From positions 1-40,018 of the forward strand of contig NZ_LYST01000006.1 in NCBI RefSeq assembly GCF_001693755.1: a stretch of DNA of 40,018 bases, read 5' to 3'. Each line of letters opens with the position of its first letter. Positions within the stretch are counted from its first letter, which is position 1. Origin of the DNA: Gilliamella sp. wkB171 (GTDB lineage: Bacteria > Pseudomonadota > Gammaproteobacteria > Enterobacterales > Orbaceae). The notes under the pieces are model-generated. The model was not told the DNA's origin. It saw only the letters and a list, made by a program, of their open reading frames with translations, and ran no database searches. This document shows positions 18,382 to 26,755 of the stretch, piece after piece. The translations under genes were made by a program, and so were the position numbers.

Positions 18382-19524
18382 CTATTCACCTCGCAATACG
18401 AGTGCGGGTTCAACTTCAAGAGCACGTTTTACAGGAATTAAACATGCTATTACCGTGACAAGAGCAGAAATAATAATAGTTGTTGGAATAAGGTAAAACT
18501 CAATAATTATTGATCGCCCAAAGACATTAGTACTAATAACTTGTGCAAAAACAAGCCCACAAACTACACCAATCATGCCACCAATGATACCTAATACCAA
18601 CCCTTCAGCTAAAAACTCTTTAGCTATGCTTTGATTATTTGCCCCAATTGCTTTTTTGAGTCCAATTTCTTTACGGCGTTCCATCACAACCGTCATCATC
18701 GTTGTAGCAACGCAAATCATAGTAAGCACTAACACCACAAAAGTGACTAAATAAAGTAATGATGAGAGTTTACCTAGAACTGAAGACTCTGATTGTGTTA
18801 CCCATTTTATTAAATGGGGATCGATAGTATTAATGTGGTTTTTGATTGTTTCAACATAGTGTTTTAATTCTGCTTCAGTAGCAGTTATACTCACTTCAAC
18901 CACTTCAGCCTGATCGGATTGTTCAAGTAGAACTTCTAAATCATGTAAATCAATAAATATAAATCCATCTTCGGCTCGCCCTGTTTTAATAATACCTGTA
19001 ATTTTAAGATCTTCATCAAAGCGCGAATCTTGTTTAGATTTACCCGAAATCGGCATCGTACTGCCAATTTTCAGTTTGGTAAAATTAGCAATATCGGTAC
19101 CAATCATGATTTCATTCGGATTTTTAGGTATGCTTCCTTCGATTTGCCAATAAGGGCTAGTTTTGGTCACTTGTTCGAAGTTAGTACCCACAATGGTATA
19201 AGGATGCTGATTGCTACGAATAGCATCATAACGGAAAGGAGTGACGCCTAAAAGCTTGTCTTGAGGAAGTAAATTTACTGCTTGTTTCACATCAGCAAGT
19301 GGCATAGTCGGTTGATTATTAGCGGGCATAAATAATAAATTTGCGCCATAAGAACGAAACTCTTGCCCCATTTGACGCGGAATATCATAGCATAATGTTA
19401 TCATTCCAAGTAAAACGGTAGCACCGATAGCAACCCCTAGCAATGCAATCATAATTCGCGATCGGCGACGAATGAGTGAGCTAAAAATGGTTTTGATAAT
19501 AAAGCGTGTATTTTTATTCATCAT
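18382..19524 (-). CDS. FtsX-like ABC permease of the P19-type iron system
   Basis: A 380-residue FtsX/MacB-type permease: N-terminal helix (RIMIALLGVAIGATVLLG), a periplasmic domain, then three C-terminal helices with the coupling motif MERRKEIGLKKAIGANNQ. The start at 19524 (ATGATG, AAAGG upstream) is preferred over the ATG at 19563, which overlaps the previous gene and adds non-conserved residues. It resembles its upstream neighbour closely (both have the EL/EF-x-x-YGANL segment), so the two arose by duplication and probably form a heterodimer. Confidence 0.9.
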   Translation of the reverse strand: MMNKNTRFIIKTIFSSLIRRRSRIMIALLGVAIGATVLLGMITLCYDIPRQMGQEFRSYGANLLFMPANNQPTMPLADVKQAVNLLPQDKLLGVTPFRYDAIRSNQHPYTIVGTNFEQVTKTSPYWQIEGSIPKNPNEIMIGTDIANFTKLKIGSTMPISGKSKQDSRFDEDLKITGIIKTGRAEDGFIFIDLHDLEVLLEQSDQAEVVEVSITATEAELKHYVETIKNHINTIDPHLIKWVTQSESSVLGKLSSLLYLVTFVVLVLTMICVATTMMTVVMERRKEIGLKKAIGANNQSIAKEFLAEGLVLGIIGGMIGVVCGLVFAQVISTNVFGRSIIIEFYLIPTTIIISALVTVIACLIPVKRALEVEPALVLRGE

Positions 19525-19543
19525 AATCGAGTTACCTTTGCTT

Positions 19544-20833
19544 TTATCGACCATGTAATACATCTGTTGGACGTAAAAACATCATTATCCGTAAAGCGGG
19601 TAAACTACCGACAAAGGTAATTAAACCAACCATAATTAATACTAAAGGAATAATAATCACTTTCGGCTCGACAAATGAACCAAATACCGTATGACCAATA
19701 ATTTGAGCAAATCCCAAGCCAATAAAGTAACCAAAAATTCCACCTAACAAGGCAATAATCAATATTTCAGTTAATATCAGCATAGCGACCGCTGTATTTG
19801 TTGCTCCTAATGCTTTAAGTAAACCAATTTCAGTGCTTCGCTCAATAACATTGGCTGTGACCAAATTTGAAATCGCCAACGCCGAGCAAATTAACGATAA
19901 AATGGTTAATAGCAACATGAGTAATTGTGTTTTTTGCAGTATAGAACCTTCAGATTCAGCGACTTGCATAATCGCTTTAACCCGAACATCAGGCATCAAT
20001 TCTTCAAGTTGATAAGCAATTGAACTAATGTAAGCGGTACAATACCAAGTATCCCATTCAGTTCTTGATAAACTATTAGGATCTTGTGCTGCTTTACGTG
20101 CTAATTCGTTTTCAGGTGTGGTTAATGCACTCACTTCAACTCGTTCAACGAGTCCTTCTTTATTTGCTAACTTTTGGACCACCGGCAGGGAGACATATAG
20201 CTGTGAATCTTCTACACCACCACTGTGAAAAATATTATTAACCGTTAACGTTAATGAATTATTTGTTTGTGGAGACGTAATATTGATGGTGTCACCTAAC
20301 TTTAAATTCCACTGTTTAGCAACAGTTTCGCCCACCATGACACCTTGTAAATTATCATCTTTCATGGTGTTACCTTCAATTGTCCACCATGATTTCATGG
20401 CTAACATGCCGGTATCAACTTCATCTCCAGTTGGAATAGTCAGGTGTTTGTTAAACCAAGTACCCACAATGGTAATAGGTTTGCCATTCAAATTAGCTTG
20501 AGCTGTTAGATAGGGGGCAAAATCGACAATGTTATAAGCCCAGAAGATCATCTTAATTTTGACTAAATCATCTTGCTTAATGTACTGCATAGCTTGTTGT
20601 TTGCCATTATTATCGTCAAGTTGGTACATTTCACTAACAAGCGCTGTTCCGCGAGGGACAATATTTAAATTAGCACCATAAGCCTTTAACTCTTGATTCA
20701 CTTTGTCACCAACATCAAACATAACATTTAACATTGCTGTTGCAAGTGAAACACCGAGTGCTACAGTTAAAGCGATCAAAAATAATTTCTTTTTTTGACG
20801 CACTAATACACTAATTAACATTCTGCGAAACAT
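19544..20833 (-). CDS. FtsX-like ABC permease of the P19-type iron system
   Basis: A 429-residue permease of the MacB/FtsX family. N-terminal helix LFLIALTVALGVSLATAML, then a large periplasmic domain beginning KAYGANLNIVPRG, then three C-terminal helices with the coupling segment VIERSTEIGLLKALGATN. It ends with PTDVLHGR, similar to its neighbour's EPALVLRGE. It lies 21 bp after the DUF2318 gene. Heterodimer with the next permease is likely, with one shared ATPase. In Campylobacter and uropathogenic E. coli the equivalent genes assist P19/FTR1 iron uptake, probably by acting on the periplasmic protein, though their exact function is unsettled. Confidence 0.9.
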   Translation of the reverse strand: MFRRMLISVLVRQKKKLFLIALTVALGVSLATAMLNVMFDVGDKVNQELKAYGANLNIVPRGTALVSEMYQLDDNNGKQQAMQYIKQDDLVKIKMIFWAYNIVDFAPYLTAQANLNGKPITIVGTWFNKHLTIPTGDEVDTGMLAMKSWWTIEGNTMKDDNLQGVMVGETVAKQWNLKLGDTINITSPQTNNSLTLTVNNIFHSGGVEDSQLYVSLPVVQKLANKEGLVERVEVSALTTPENELARKAAQDPNSLSRTEWDTWYCTAYISSIAYQLEELMPDVRVKAIMQVAESEGSILQKTQLLMLLLTILSLICSALAISNLVTANVIERSTEIGLLKALGATNTAVAMLILTEILIIALLGGIFGYFIGLGFAQIIGHTVFGSFVEPKVIIIPLVLIMVGLITFVGSLPALRIMMFLRPTDVLHGR

Positions 20834-20854
20834 AAACTTTTCCTTTGTTAACCT

Positions 20855-22105
20855 TTATTTAAAGCGTGCTTTTTCTGCTTCTAGGTTTGCGGGACGAATA
20901 ACCATATTCCCATCAATAATTTCATATTTAAGTGGAACTGGGTTACAACCACCAGAAAAGCCAATCGTTGCAATATTCATCACCACATCACATAAAATAC
21001 AAACAACTTGATTACCGCGTTGATAGTAACCACTTGCACCGCAAATATCACAGGCATCAAAACCAACGCCATAGGCGTTTTCGCTTTTTTTAATCACAAT
21101 AAAACGAACTAATGTACCATCGGTAGCCTTGTAACCATATCGATGTAAATTACCATCATTGACATTATCTAATGGAATAACAATTAAACCATCAGCATTA
21201 GGGGAAACCGGTTCAGCTGGCGTAAGTTCAACACCTTTTTCAAAAATGTAACGTGCTCTTGTTACCGTATAAGCAGTTATTGCAGCACCTGCGATGAGTA
21301 ATAATGACGTGCGTCTATCACTACGTAACTGTGCCTTGAGTTTACGTATTTGCGCTGGATTACTGCCAACTAATGATGTTGTTTTCGATTGGATATATAA
21401 CGCTATGGCCAATAACAACACTATTGCCATAAAAATAAAGATAAAGAAATTAACGTGACCTAATACAAAAATCACTAATTCCATCATCCATTTTTGTGGT
21501 TTAATAAATCGTCTTACAATTAAAATTTGAATAAGATTGATACTGTTTTGAATCGTAAATATAAGCAAAGCGATTAAAATAGTTGCTTGGACAAATTTAT
21601 TAGATAAACGCCTACATAGACGGAAAGTAAATACAGCAATTAATCCAGCAACGAGTAAAGCAAAGCAATAACCAACCCATTTGAATAGATAATCATTATT
21701 AAAGATTGACTCCATCCCAACTGAAAATTCAAAGGGATAAAGCATTAAATTTGGTAAAAATTGTGCAGCAATTAATCCAATAGCAAGCACAGATAGTAAG
21801 GTAAATAGAATTTTGCCAAGCTGGCAATTGATTGGTGTTTTTAATATTGCGCAGATAAACAATGGGATGGCAATTATCATCCACAAGGTGATGATGCCAA
21901 GATCATAAAATTCACGAACAGCAAAACCTGTATTTCGCTTCAAAATAGCATAAACTAATGCTGCAAATAATCCTATTATAAAACCGAAGGTAAAGATTTT
22001 TTTATTATAATTAGGTATTGCTCTAACTATCATTGCACTTAGTAGTGCTAATACAACAATGGGAACAAAAGTATTATCGGTAATTTTTATAAGGTATTGA
22101 AGCAT
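20855..22105 (-). CDS. DUF2318 polytopic membrane protein with CXXC motifs
   Basis: A 416-residue protein with about eight membrane helices in residues 1-255 and a C-terminal domain of about 150 residues. After a further hydrophobic segment (SLLLIAGAAITAYTV) the domain carries CDIC and CILC, two CXXC pairs about 16 residues apart, and a third cysteine in FSGGCNPVPLKYEI. These match DUF2318 (Cj1660-like). The four cysteines could hold an iron-sulphur cluster, or the pairs could carry electrons by thiol chemistry, which would make this a membrane electron-transfer partner for iron reduction during uptake. The gene is separated from P19 by a hairpin, unlike the tightly packed genes that follow. 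Confidence 0.87.
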   Translation of the reverse strand: MLQYLIKITDNTFVPIVVLALLSAMIVRAIPNYNKKIFTFGFIIGLFAALVYAILKRNTGFAVREFYDLGIITLWMIIAIPLFICAILKTPINCQLGKILFTLLSVLAIGLIAAQFLPNLMLYPFEFSVGMESIFNNDYLFKWVGYCFALLVAGLIAVFTFRLCRRLSNKFVQATILIALLIFTIQNSINLIQILIVRRFIKPQKWMMELVIFVLGHVNFFIFIFMAIVLLLAIALYIQSKTTSLVGSNPAQIRKLKAQLRSDRRTSLLLIAGAAITAYTVTRARYIFEKGVELTPAEPVSPNADGLIVIPLDNVNDGNLHRYGYKATDGTLVRFIVIKKSENAYGVGFDACDICGASGYYQRGNQVVCILCDVVMNIATIGFSGGCNPVPLKYEIIDGNMVIRPANLEAEKARFK

Positions 22106-22130
22106 ATTAATTGCCTAATGGTTACAACCT

Positions 22131-22159
22131 ATTATGGCGAGTGAAAACCTCGCCATAAT
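22131..22159. other. Intercistronic hairpin between P19 and DUF2318 genes
   Basis: ATTATGGCGAG pairs perfectly with CTCGCCATAAT across a 7-base loop (11-bp stem). No T-run follows on the minus strand, so it is more likely a partial terminator or an mRNA 3'-end protector than a full stop. It would leave more stable nitroreductase/FTR1/P19 message than message for the downstream permeases. Confidence 0.65.
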
Positions 22160-22207
22160 AAATACTACAAAATATTAAGTATAACTGATACTATTTTTTA
22201 AATATCA

Positions 22208-22771
22208 TTACCATGCTCGAGGAATATAATCAAAATCCCAAGAAACTTCAATTGGTTTAGTCCAAAAACGTCCTTCGACTCCGGTTTCTTTATCTACATG
22301 CAATAAATAACCTTGTTTTTCTGGATTTTCGATAGTAAATGTCACTTTATATTTACCTGCACCATCAAGTTTAATATTGTTACCATAATGTGGGCCATCC
22401 GATGCGTTCATTGGCATAAAGTTACCTTCTATGGCTTTATCGCTACCTTGTTTTTGGATCTTATATTTAACCGTTAAGTAAGGAACAAAATCGCCAACAC
22501 CATAACCAAGTTTATTGCCTTCTGCTGCTGAAATATCTGCTTCAATGTGCATATCAGATTTTGATGCAGGTAAACCACCCATGCCTGCTGGCTCCATATC
22601 TACAGGTTGAAAATAAACCGCGCCAATATGTAATGGTCCAACTGTCACTTCATCACCGATTGGAAACTCTTCAAAACCTTTTTGTTCGCCTGGAGCAGGT
22701 GCTGCTGCATAAGCAACAGATGATAACGCAAGTATTGATGAAATACCCGCAACTAATACTAATTTTTTCAT
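22208..22771 (-). CDS. Periplasmic iron-binding protein, P19/FetP family
   Basis: A 187-residue periplasmic protein with a Sec signal peptide (MKKLVLVAGISSILALSSVAYAA). It belongs to the P19/Tpd/FetP family, which binds Cu2+ and Fe at a Met/His site and delivers iron to the FTR1 permease. Visible family features are the early EEFPIGDE segment, GPLHIGAVYFQPVDMEPAGMG, the metal-site region SDMHIEADI (Met and His), GYGVGDFVPYLTV, NFMPMNASDGPHYGNNI with Met and His, and the C-terminal FWTKPIEVSWDFDY. It follows the FTR1 gene by 128 bp and must work with it. Confidence 0.95.
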   Translation of the reverse strand: MKKLVLVAGISSILALSSVAYAAAPAPGEQKGFEEFPIGDEVTVGPLHIGAVYFQPVDMEPAGMGGLPASKSDMHIEADISAAEGNKLGYGVGDFVPYLTVKYKIQKQGSDKAIEGNFMPMNASDGPHYGNNIKLDGAGKYKVTFTIENPEKQGYLLHVDKETGVEGRFWTKPIEVSWDFDYIPRAW

Positions 22772-22899
22772 TGAAAACTCCTTTACTTTTATTTAATTAC
22801 TCATCATTAAAGCAATCACTACTTTTTTTGCTATTTAAATTGACTTCGAAATATCATTAATCAACATCTAACCAACTTTTAAACAACAAACTAAATTGA

Positions 22900-24096
22900 T
22901 CAAACGTTTTGTTTATTATGTTTAGCTTTCAAATAAACCACCGATATGATAACAACTAATATCATAAATATTTGTGGTATTAACGTTTCAACGGTTGGAT
23001 AAATCCCTAAAATATCGATTGAATGCACAAAATCAACCGGCGTTACAGGAATTATATCGGCTTCTTGTAACTCTTTAACACCTCCGCCAGCAAAAGCTAT
23101 AGCCATAATATACATTAGTGTACTTGTGCCAATAAAAAATGGTCTAATTGGTAATTTCATAGTACCAAAACGAATCAATATAAAGATAATAGCAAGCACA
23201 AAACAACCTATGGCTAGACCATACCACACCATATCCATATGCTCTTTAGCTTCAGCCAACATTGCTTGGTAAAATAAAATAGTTTCAGCACCCTCACGGA
23301 AAACAGCTAAAAAGGCAGCAAATCCCAATGCAAAACTACTACCCGATGAAACCGCCGTCTGCACTTTACCTTCAACATAGTTTTTCCATGCTTTTGCTTC
23401 TGCTTTTGAAAACATCCAATTACTAACAAAAAATAGCACGACGGTGGCAAGTAACATTGCAACACCTTCTATCATTTCTTGATTAGCGCCACTAATATCA
23501 AAAATAGAGTGAAGCGCAATTGCCGCTAAAATACTGGCAAATACCGCAAATAACGAGCTCATGTAAACAACTTTAACCATAGGTAAGTTGCCCGAACGCA
23601 CTAAATAGGCCGATATAGCGGCAATAACTAAAATAGCCTCTAATCCTTCACGGAAAATAATAATAAATGAAGCTAATAAAATACTCCAACCGCTCTCTTT
23701 TTTGCCATCGAGCTCATTGGCATCTTCATGTAGCATTTTTAATAAAACGTCGATTTCTGCTCGTACTGTTTTATTTGGTGCGCCATCAGTCATTAAACGT
23801 TTGATTTTAGCAAATTGGTATTCGGTATCGGTACCGCGTTTACCAGAAATATATGACATTACAGCCCTTTCGACACCATGCTTTTCATAGAAACCGAAGT
23901 AGGCGTTATTTACGCGCTCTTTTGCTCTATCACTGTCTTTCATAAAATAGATATCGTAGGAATCATTGAGTATGCTATCCATTTCATCAATGATAGCATT
24001 CCAGCTTTGATATTTTTTTTCAGCAGCGTAAGAAGAGGGAGCAAAAACAATCACACTTGTAATTATCAACAATACTAATGCAAGAAACCGTTTCAC
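22900..24096 (-). CDS. FTR1-family iron permease (FetM/Cj1658-like)
   Basis: A 398-residue inner-membrane iron permease with a cleavable signal peptide (MKRFLALVLLIITSVIVF...SYAA) and a periplasmic N-terminal helical domain (about 25-140). Seven membrane helices follow. Both REXXE iron-passage motifs are present: REGLE (residue about 150) and REGAE (about 267). The order of signal peptide, periplasmic domain and FTR1 core matches the FetM/Cj1658 branch that pairs with P19, rather than EfeU, which pairs with EfeO. It imports iron across the inner membrane. It begins 12 bp after the nitroreductase-like gene. Confidence 0.95.
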   Translation of the reverse strand: MKRFLALVLLIITSVIVFAPSSYAAEKKYQSWNAIIDEMDSILNDSYDIYFMKDSDRAKERVNNAYFGFYEKHGVERAVMSYISGKRGTDTEYQFAKIKRLMTDGAPNKTVRAEIDVLLKMLHEDANELDGKKESGWSILLASFIIIFREGLEAILVIAAISAYLVRSGNLPMVKVVYMSSLFAVFASILAAIALHSIFDISGANQEMIEGVAMLLATVVLFFVSNWMFSKAEAKAWKNYVEGKVQTAVSSGSSFALGFAAFLAVFREGAETILFYQAMLAEAKEHMDMVWYGLAIGCFVLAIIFILIRFGTMKLPIRPFFIGTSTLMYIMAIAFAGGGVKELQEADIIPVTPVDFVHSIDILGIYPTVETLIPQIFMILVVIISVVYLKAKHNKQNV

Positions 24097-24108
24097 TTTT
24101 TATTCCTT

Positions 24109-24747
24109 TTATTTTCCTAATAACATAATACCAATTGGTTTACTATTTTCAGGCAATTGCAACGCTTGGGATATGACATCTGGTTTAATAGAATGGATAT
24201 ATCTGGCGCTTAATTTTAACGCTGCAGCACTAAGGTAAATGTTTTGACTCATTGCACCCACAGCTATTTGAGCAAAATCATTAGCCTGATCGACTGGCGT
24301 ATCTTTAAGAGAGTTTTGATCAAACACAAAAATTAAAGAATAAGCTGCGCGCTTGGTAAAGTTTTGCATCGCAATATCGGCACGAATATCTTTATTATTA
24401 ATTTCACGCAAATATTGACCATCCCATTCGTATAAAAAGGTACCCTTTTCACCCGCAACATATAAACGAACATAGGGAGCTTTACCATTCGCCATTGGTA
24501 CCGTCCACCCCGTTTTACCACGATTTAAGCCACTTGCAGCCCAAAGCACTGTAGATAATTCATCATCAGATAAATTACCAACGGGGAAACCACCACCGGG
24601 AGTAGAAGCACGTTTTTTTAGACTTTCAAATAGCCCCATTCCATCTTTGGTTTGAGGGTTGGGTAAAGAAATATCACCATAACATAACGATATTGAAAAT
24701 ATTGATGACAATAAAACAATAACTAATTTGCGCATCATGCAAGGCAC
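24109..24747 (-). CDS. Exported SagB/nitroreductase-like protein of the iron operon
   Basis: A 212-residue nitroreductase-fold protein with an N-terminal Sec signal peptide (MMRKLVIVLLSSIFSISLCYG), so it should act in the periplasm. The mature part shows the SagB/ThcOx pattern: SLKKRASTPGGGF, LSDDELSTVLWAASGLNR, NGKAPYVRLYVAGEKGTFLYEWDG and VGAMSQNIYLSAAALKL. These proteins normally bind FMN. The GTG start at 24747 has AGGTGG at good distance; ATGs at 24738 and 24735 are further from it. It is the first gene of the operon, behind Fur-like sites, in the place where other P19 clusters keep thioredoxin-like proteins elsewhere in the operon. A role in reducing or oxidising iron for P19/FTR1 is inferred only. 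Confidence 0.8.
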   Translation of the reverse strand: MPCMMRKLVIVLLSSIFSISLCYGDISLPNPQTKDGMGLFESLKKRASTPGGGFPVGNLSDDELSTVLWAASGLNRGKTGWTVPMANGKAPYVRLYVAGEKGTFLYEWDGQYLREINNKDIRADIAMQNFTKRAAYSLIFVFDQNSLKDTPVDQANDFAQIAVGAMSQNIYLSAAALKLSARYIHSIKPDVISQALQLPENSKPIGIMLLGK

Positions 24748-24789
24748 AGTCCACCTCTAGCTAACTTGTAATAATAGCGATATCTTATT

Positions 24790-24808
24790 GCTAATAATGG
24801 TAATGATC
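24790..24808. promoter_or_regulatory. Possible second Fur site near the operon start
   Basis: GCTAATAATGGTAATGATC matches 13 of 19 positions of the Fur consensus by hand count. It lies about 45 bp upstream of the nitroreductase GTG, where it would cover the promoter. It is weaker than the neighbouring site and could be chance in such AT-rich DNA. Confidence 0.4.
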
Positions 24809-24815
24809 AACAACA

Positions 24816-24834
24816 AATAATAATAATTATCATT
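24816..24834. promoter_or_regulatory. Fur-like box upstream of the iron-uptake operon
   Basis: AATAATAATAATTATCATT matches the 19-bp Fur consensus at 14 of 19 positions by hand count. It stands about 70-90 bp upstream of the first gene. Iron-dependent repression is expected for this operon. The remaining DNA to 24971 is AT-rich with nothing else recognised. Confidence 0.6.
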
Positions 24835-24971
24835 TGACAATCAAAAAATATTTCTAATTTATTTTTAATAAGATAACTTAATATTTTAGTGGGAATTTTG
24901 ATTTGATTTGATTTTAATGGTTATTTATACCTATCAACACTGAAATTGGTTATATTTTAACCTCAATTTGC

Positions 24972-25043
24972 GATTTGCTCCGACGCCAATATGGCTTTTA
25001 CACTAATTTTCGCTGTGCAAAAATTAGTGTAACGTCGCAAATC
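24972..25043. repeat. 72-bp nested inverted repeat
   Basis: The inner arms TTACACTAATTTT (24998-25010) and AAAATTAGTGTAA (25020-25032) pair perfectly (13 bp). Outer arms GATTTG(ctc)CGACG and CGTCGCAAATC pair with a small insertion. No T-run follows. It is larger than a typical terminator and could be a small REP- or MITE-like element, or a terminator for the adhesin gene whose stop is 59 bp away. Confidence 0.65.
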
Positions 25044-25101
25044 AACAAATAGATAATGTAACTAAATTAGCTAAATTAAAAGAAATAACATTACTATTAA
25101 A

Positions 25102-26646
25102 TTACCAATCCATCCAATCTGGGGTAAAACAAAAAGTAGAATAAATAATTGTGTGACCTAACTGCGCCGATATATTTCCATCTCTTGGACGAACAACAAA
25201 ATAGTCCCAATCATCAATAGTTTTTTGTTGAAGCCTTCTACCTGTCCAATAATAATTATCTAAATTAACATTTAAACCATAATTGGTTAAATTTCCCCAT
25301 TCACTAAAAACACCACCATTAATATGGCGCCAATAACGCCCACCATCTGTTGTTGTTTGAATATTCGGATTATTTAACCCTGATATATATCTTGTTACAC
25401 CTTCAAACATAAAAGAACCAGATGCAGTCGTAAAGTCAACCGGATCAGGTAAACGGTATTCTTGAGCCGTTATTGTTTCTTGGCGACCTGGTTGACCATC
25501 AAGCGCAAAACACCAGTTGGCTTGTCCAGCACTAGTTTCTAGTTTATCCTTATCGCGAACAACAAACCATTTTTGTAATTGAAATCCATATTCAACCACC
25601 TTCACACCATTCAAATTACCTTGTATTTTAAAATTAGCAGGTAACACCGAGGGTTTACGTGCAGTTGCACCATATTCACTAGAGGTCGGTGCTGGCCCAT
25701 TTAATGTCACCCTTACACTGTCTTTTGTAATATTACTTACAGTTGCAGTAATATCACCCACTTTTACTGTTGGCCAATTTAAATTTTCCATCCCATTGGT
25801 TATCAATAAATCGAAATACACGCCATTTCCAGCTAAAGTAGGGAAATTTTGATTATAATTTCTAGATAAACCCGATTGTGTTATAAATCCTTTTGATGTA
25901 TCCCACATATTGATTGGACCAGCAAAAATACCCGTGCTATTTTCCATACTACCCGGCCTAGCATAGCAAGCATATGGCTGAGTATCATGAGGATAGATAT
26001 AATATACAGCAGAGTTTTTTACATACGTTTTTTGATTTGGAATTCCAAAAGCCGTTTTTAATTGGACACCATCATTCGAATCAATATTTATAGTCAGTTT
26101 ATAAGGAGCAAAACATTTCGAAGGTAATTCATTTAAATCAGAGGCTTGCAGTTGTAAACCATTTTTATCTTGCCAATTGGCATTTATCGCGCCTGATATT
26201 GTAAAATCGCCATCACCATCAATATCTTGTGCTAAATTGGTGCCTAAAGTATAGTTTGTGGTATCGGGTGTGACAATGGTTTGGACACTTTTAAAAGTAT
26301 CGCCTGGTTTATTAAAATGAATGGCTTGGACTTTATCCCAATTACCATTTTCGTTTAATTTCATCATATTTCCAGCTGGATCACTTAAATAAACATCATT
26401 GCCAATCTTGATTGTTAATAAATTATCATTAATACCGTTAAATAAAATAAATGGAGAAGATCCTCTGATAGCAGAAGAAGTTTTAGCGGTTAATGCATCG
26501 ACAATTGGCACATTAAACATGCATAAACAGAAACAAATAACAAGCGAAGCTATTTTAAAGGTAGACCAATTAATTGCGAATAATAGAGTGTTGAAAGAAG
26601 AATGAAAATTTATTGTTTTAACAATTTGATTACGACAAGTTACCAA
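25102..26646 (-). CDS. Phase-variable secreted adhesin-domain protein (OFF phase)
   Basis: The second paralogue. The open frame shown starts at a TTG without a ribosome site and has 514 codons. The likely true start is the ATG at 26755 (GGGG 5 nt upstream), which reads M-I-K-Y and then through heptanucleotide repeats. ATG to TTG is 109 nt, one more than a multiple of three, so translation from the ATG hits a TAA at 26668-26666 and the gene is OFF. With 8 repeats instead of 9 it would be a 548-codon frame. The coded protein has a long basic leader, a hydrophobic core ending MFNVPIVDA, then ALTAKTSSAIRGSSPFILF, DIDGDGDF, TAFGIPNQ/YACYARPG, VRVTLNGPAPTSSE, QLQKWFVVRD and a lectin-like C-terminus (FSEWG, YYWTGRR). 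This matches the InvE-type adhesin domain (formerly DUF823). No anchor is visible. Confidence 0.82.
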   Translation of the reverse strand: MVTCRNQIVKTINFHSSFNTLLFAINWSTFKIASLVICFCLCMFNVPIVDALTAKTSSAIRGSSPFILFNGINDNLLTIKIGNDVYLSDPAGNMMKLNENGNWDKVQAIHFNKPGDTFKSVQTIVTPDTTNYTLGTNLAQDIDGDGDFTISGAINANWQDKNGLQLQASDLNELPSKCFAPYKLTINIDSNDGVQLKTAFGIPNQKTYVKNSAVYYIYPHDTQPYACYARPGSMENSTGIFAGPINMWDTSKGFITQSGLSRNYNQNFPTLAGNGVYFDLLITNGMENLNWPTVKVGDITATVSNITKDSVRVTLNGPAPTSSEYGATARKPSVLPANFKIQGNLNGVKVVEYGFQLQKWFVVRDKDKLETSAGQANWCFALDGQPGRQETITAQEYRLPDPVDFTTASGSFMFEGVTRYISGLNNPNIQTTTDGGRYWRHINGGVFSEWGNLTNYGLNVNLDNYYWTGRRLQQKTIDDWDYFVVRPRDGNISAQLGHTIIYSTFCFTPDWMDW

Positions 26647-26670
26647 AAATAGTAAATCATCAAAATTAAC

Positions 26671-26736
26671 GATGCCCGATGCCCGATGCCCGATGCCCGA
26701 TGCCCGATGCCCGATGCCCGATGCCCGATGCCCGAT
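26671..26736. repeat. Heptanucleotide tract (GATGCCC)9 plus GAT
   Basis: Nine exact GATGCCC copies (26671-26733) followed by GAT. On the minus strand they encode repeating IGHRASG between an ATG with a good ribosome site (26755) and the adhesin open frame. The unit of 7 changes the frame by one base per copy, so about one in three repeat numbers gives full translation: 8 or 11 copies ON, 9 copies OFF. Confidence 0.93.
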
Positions 26737-26755
26737 TTAGGATATATTTTATCAT

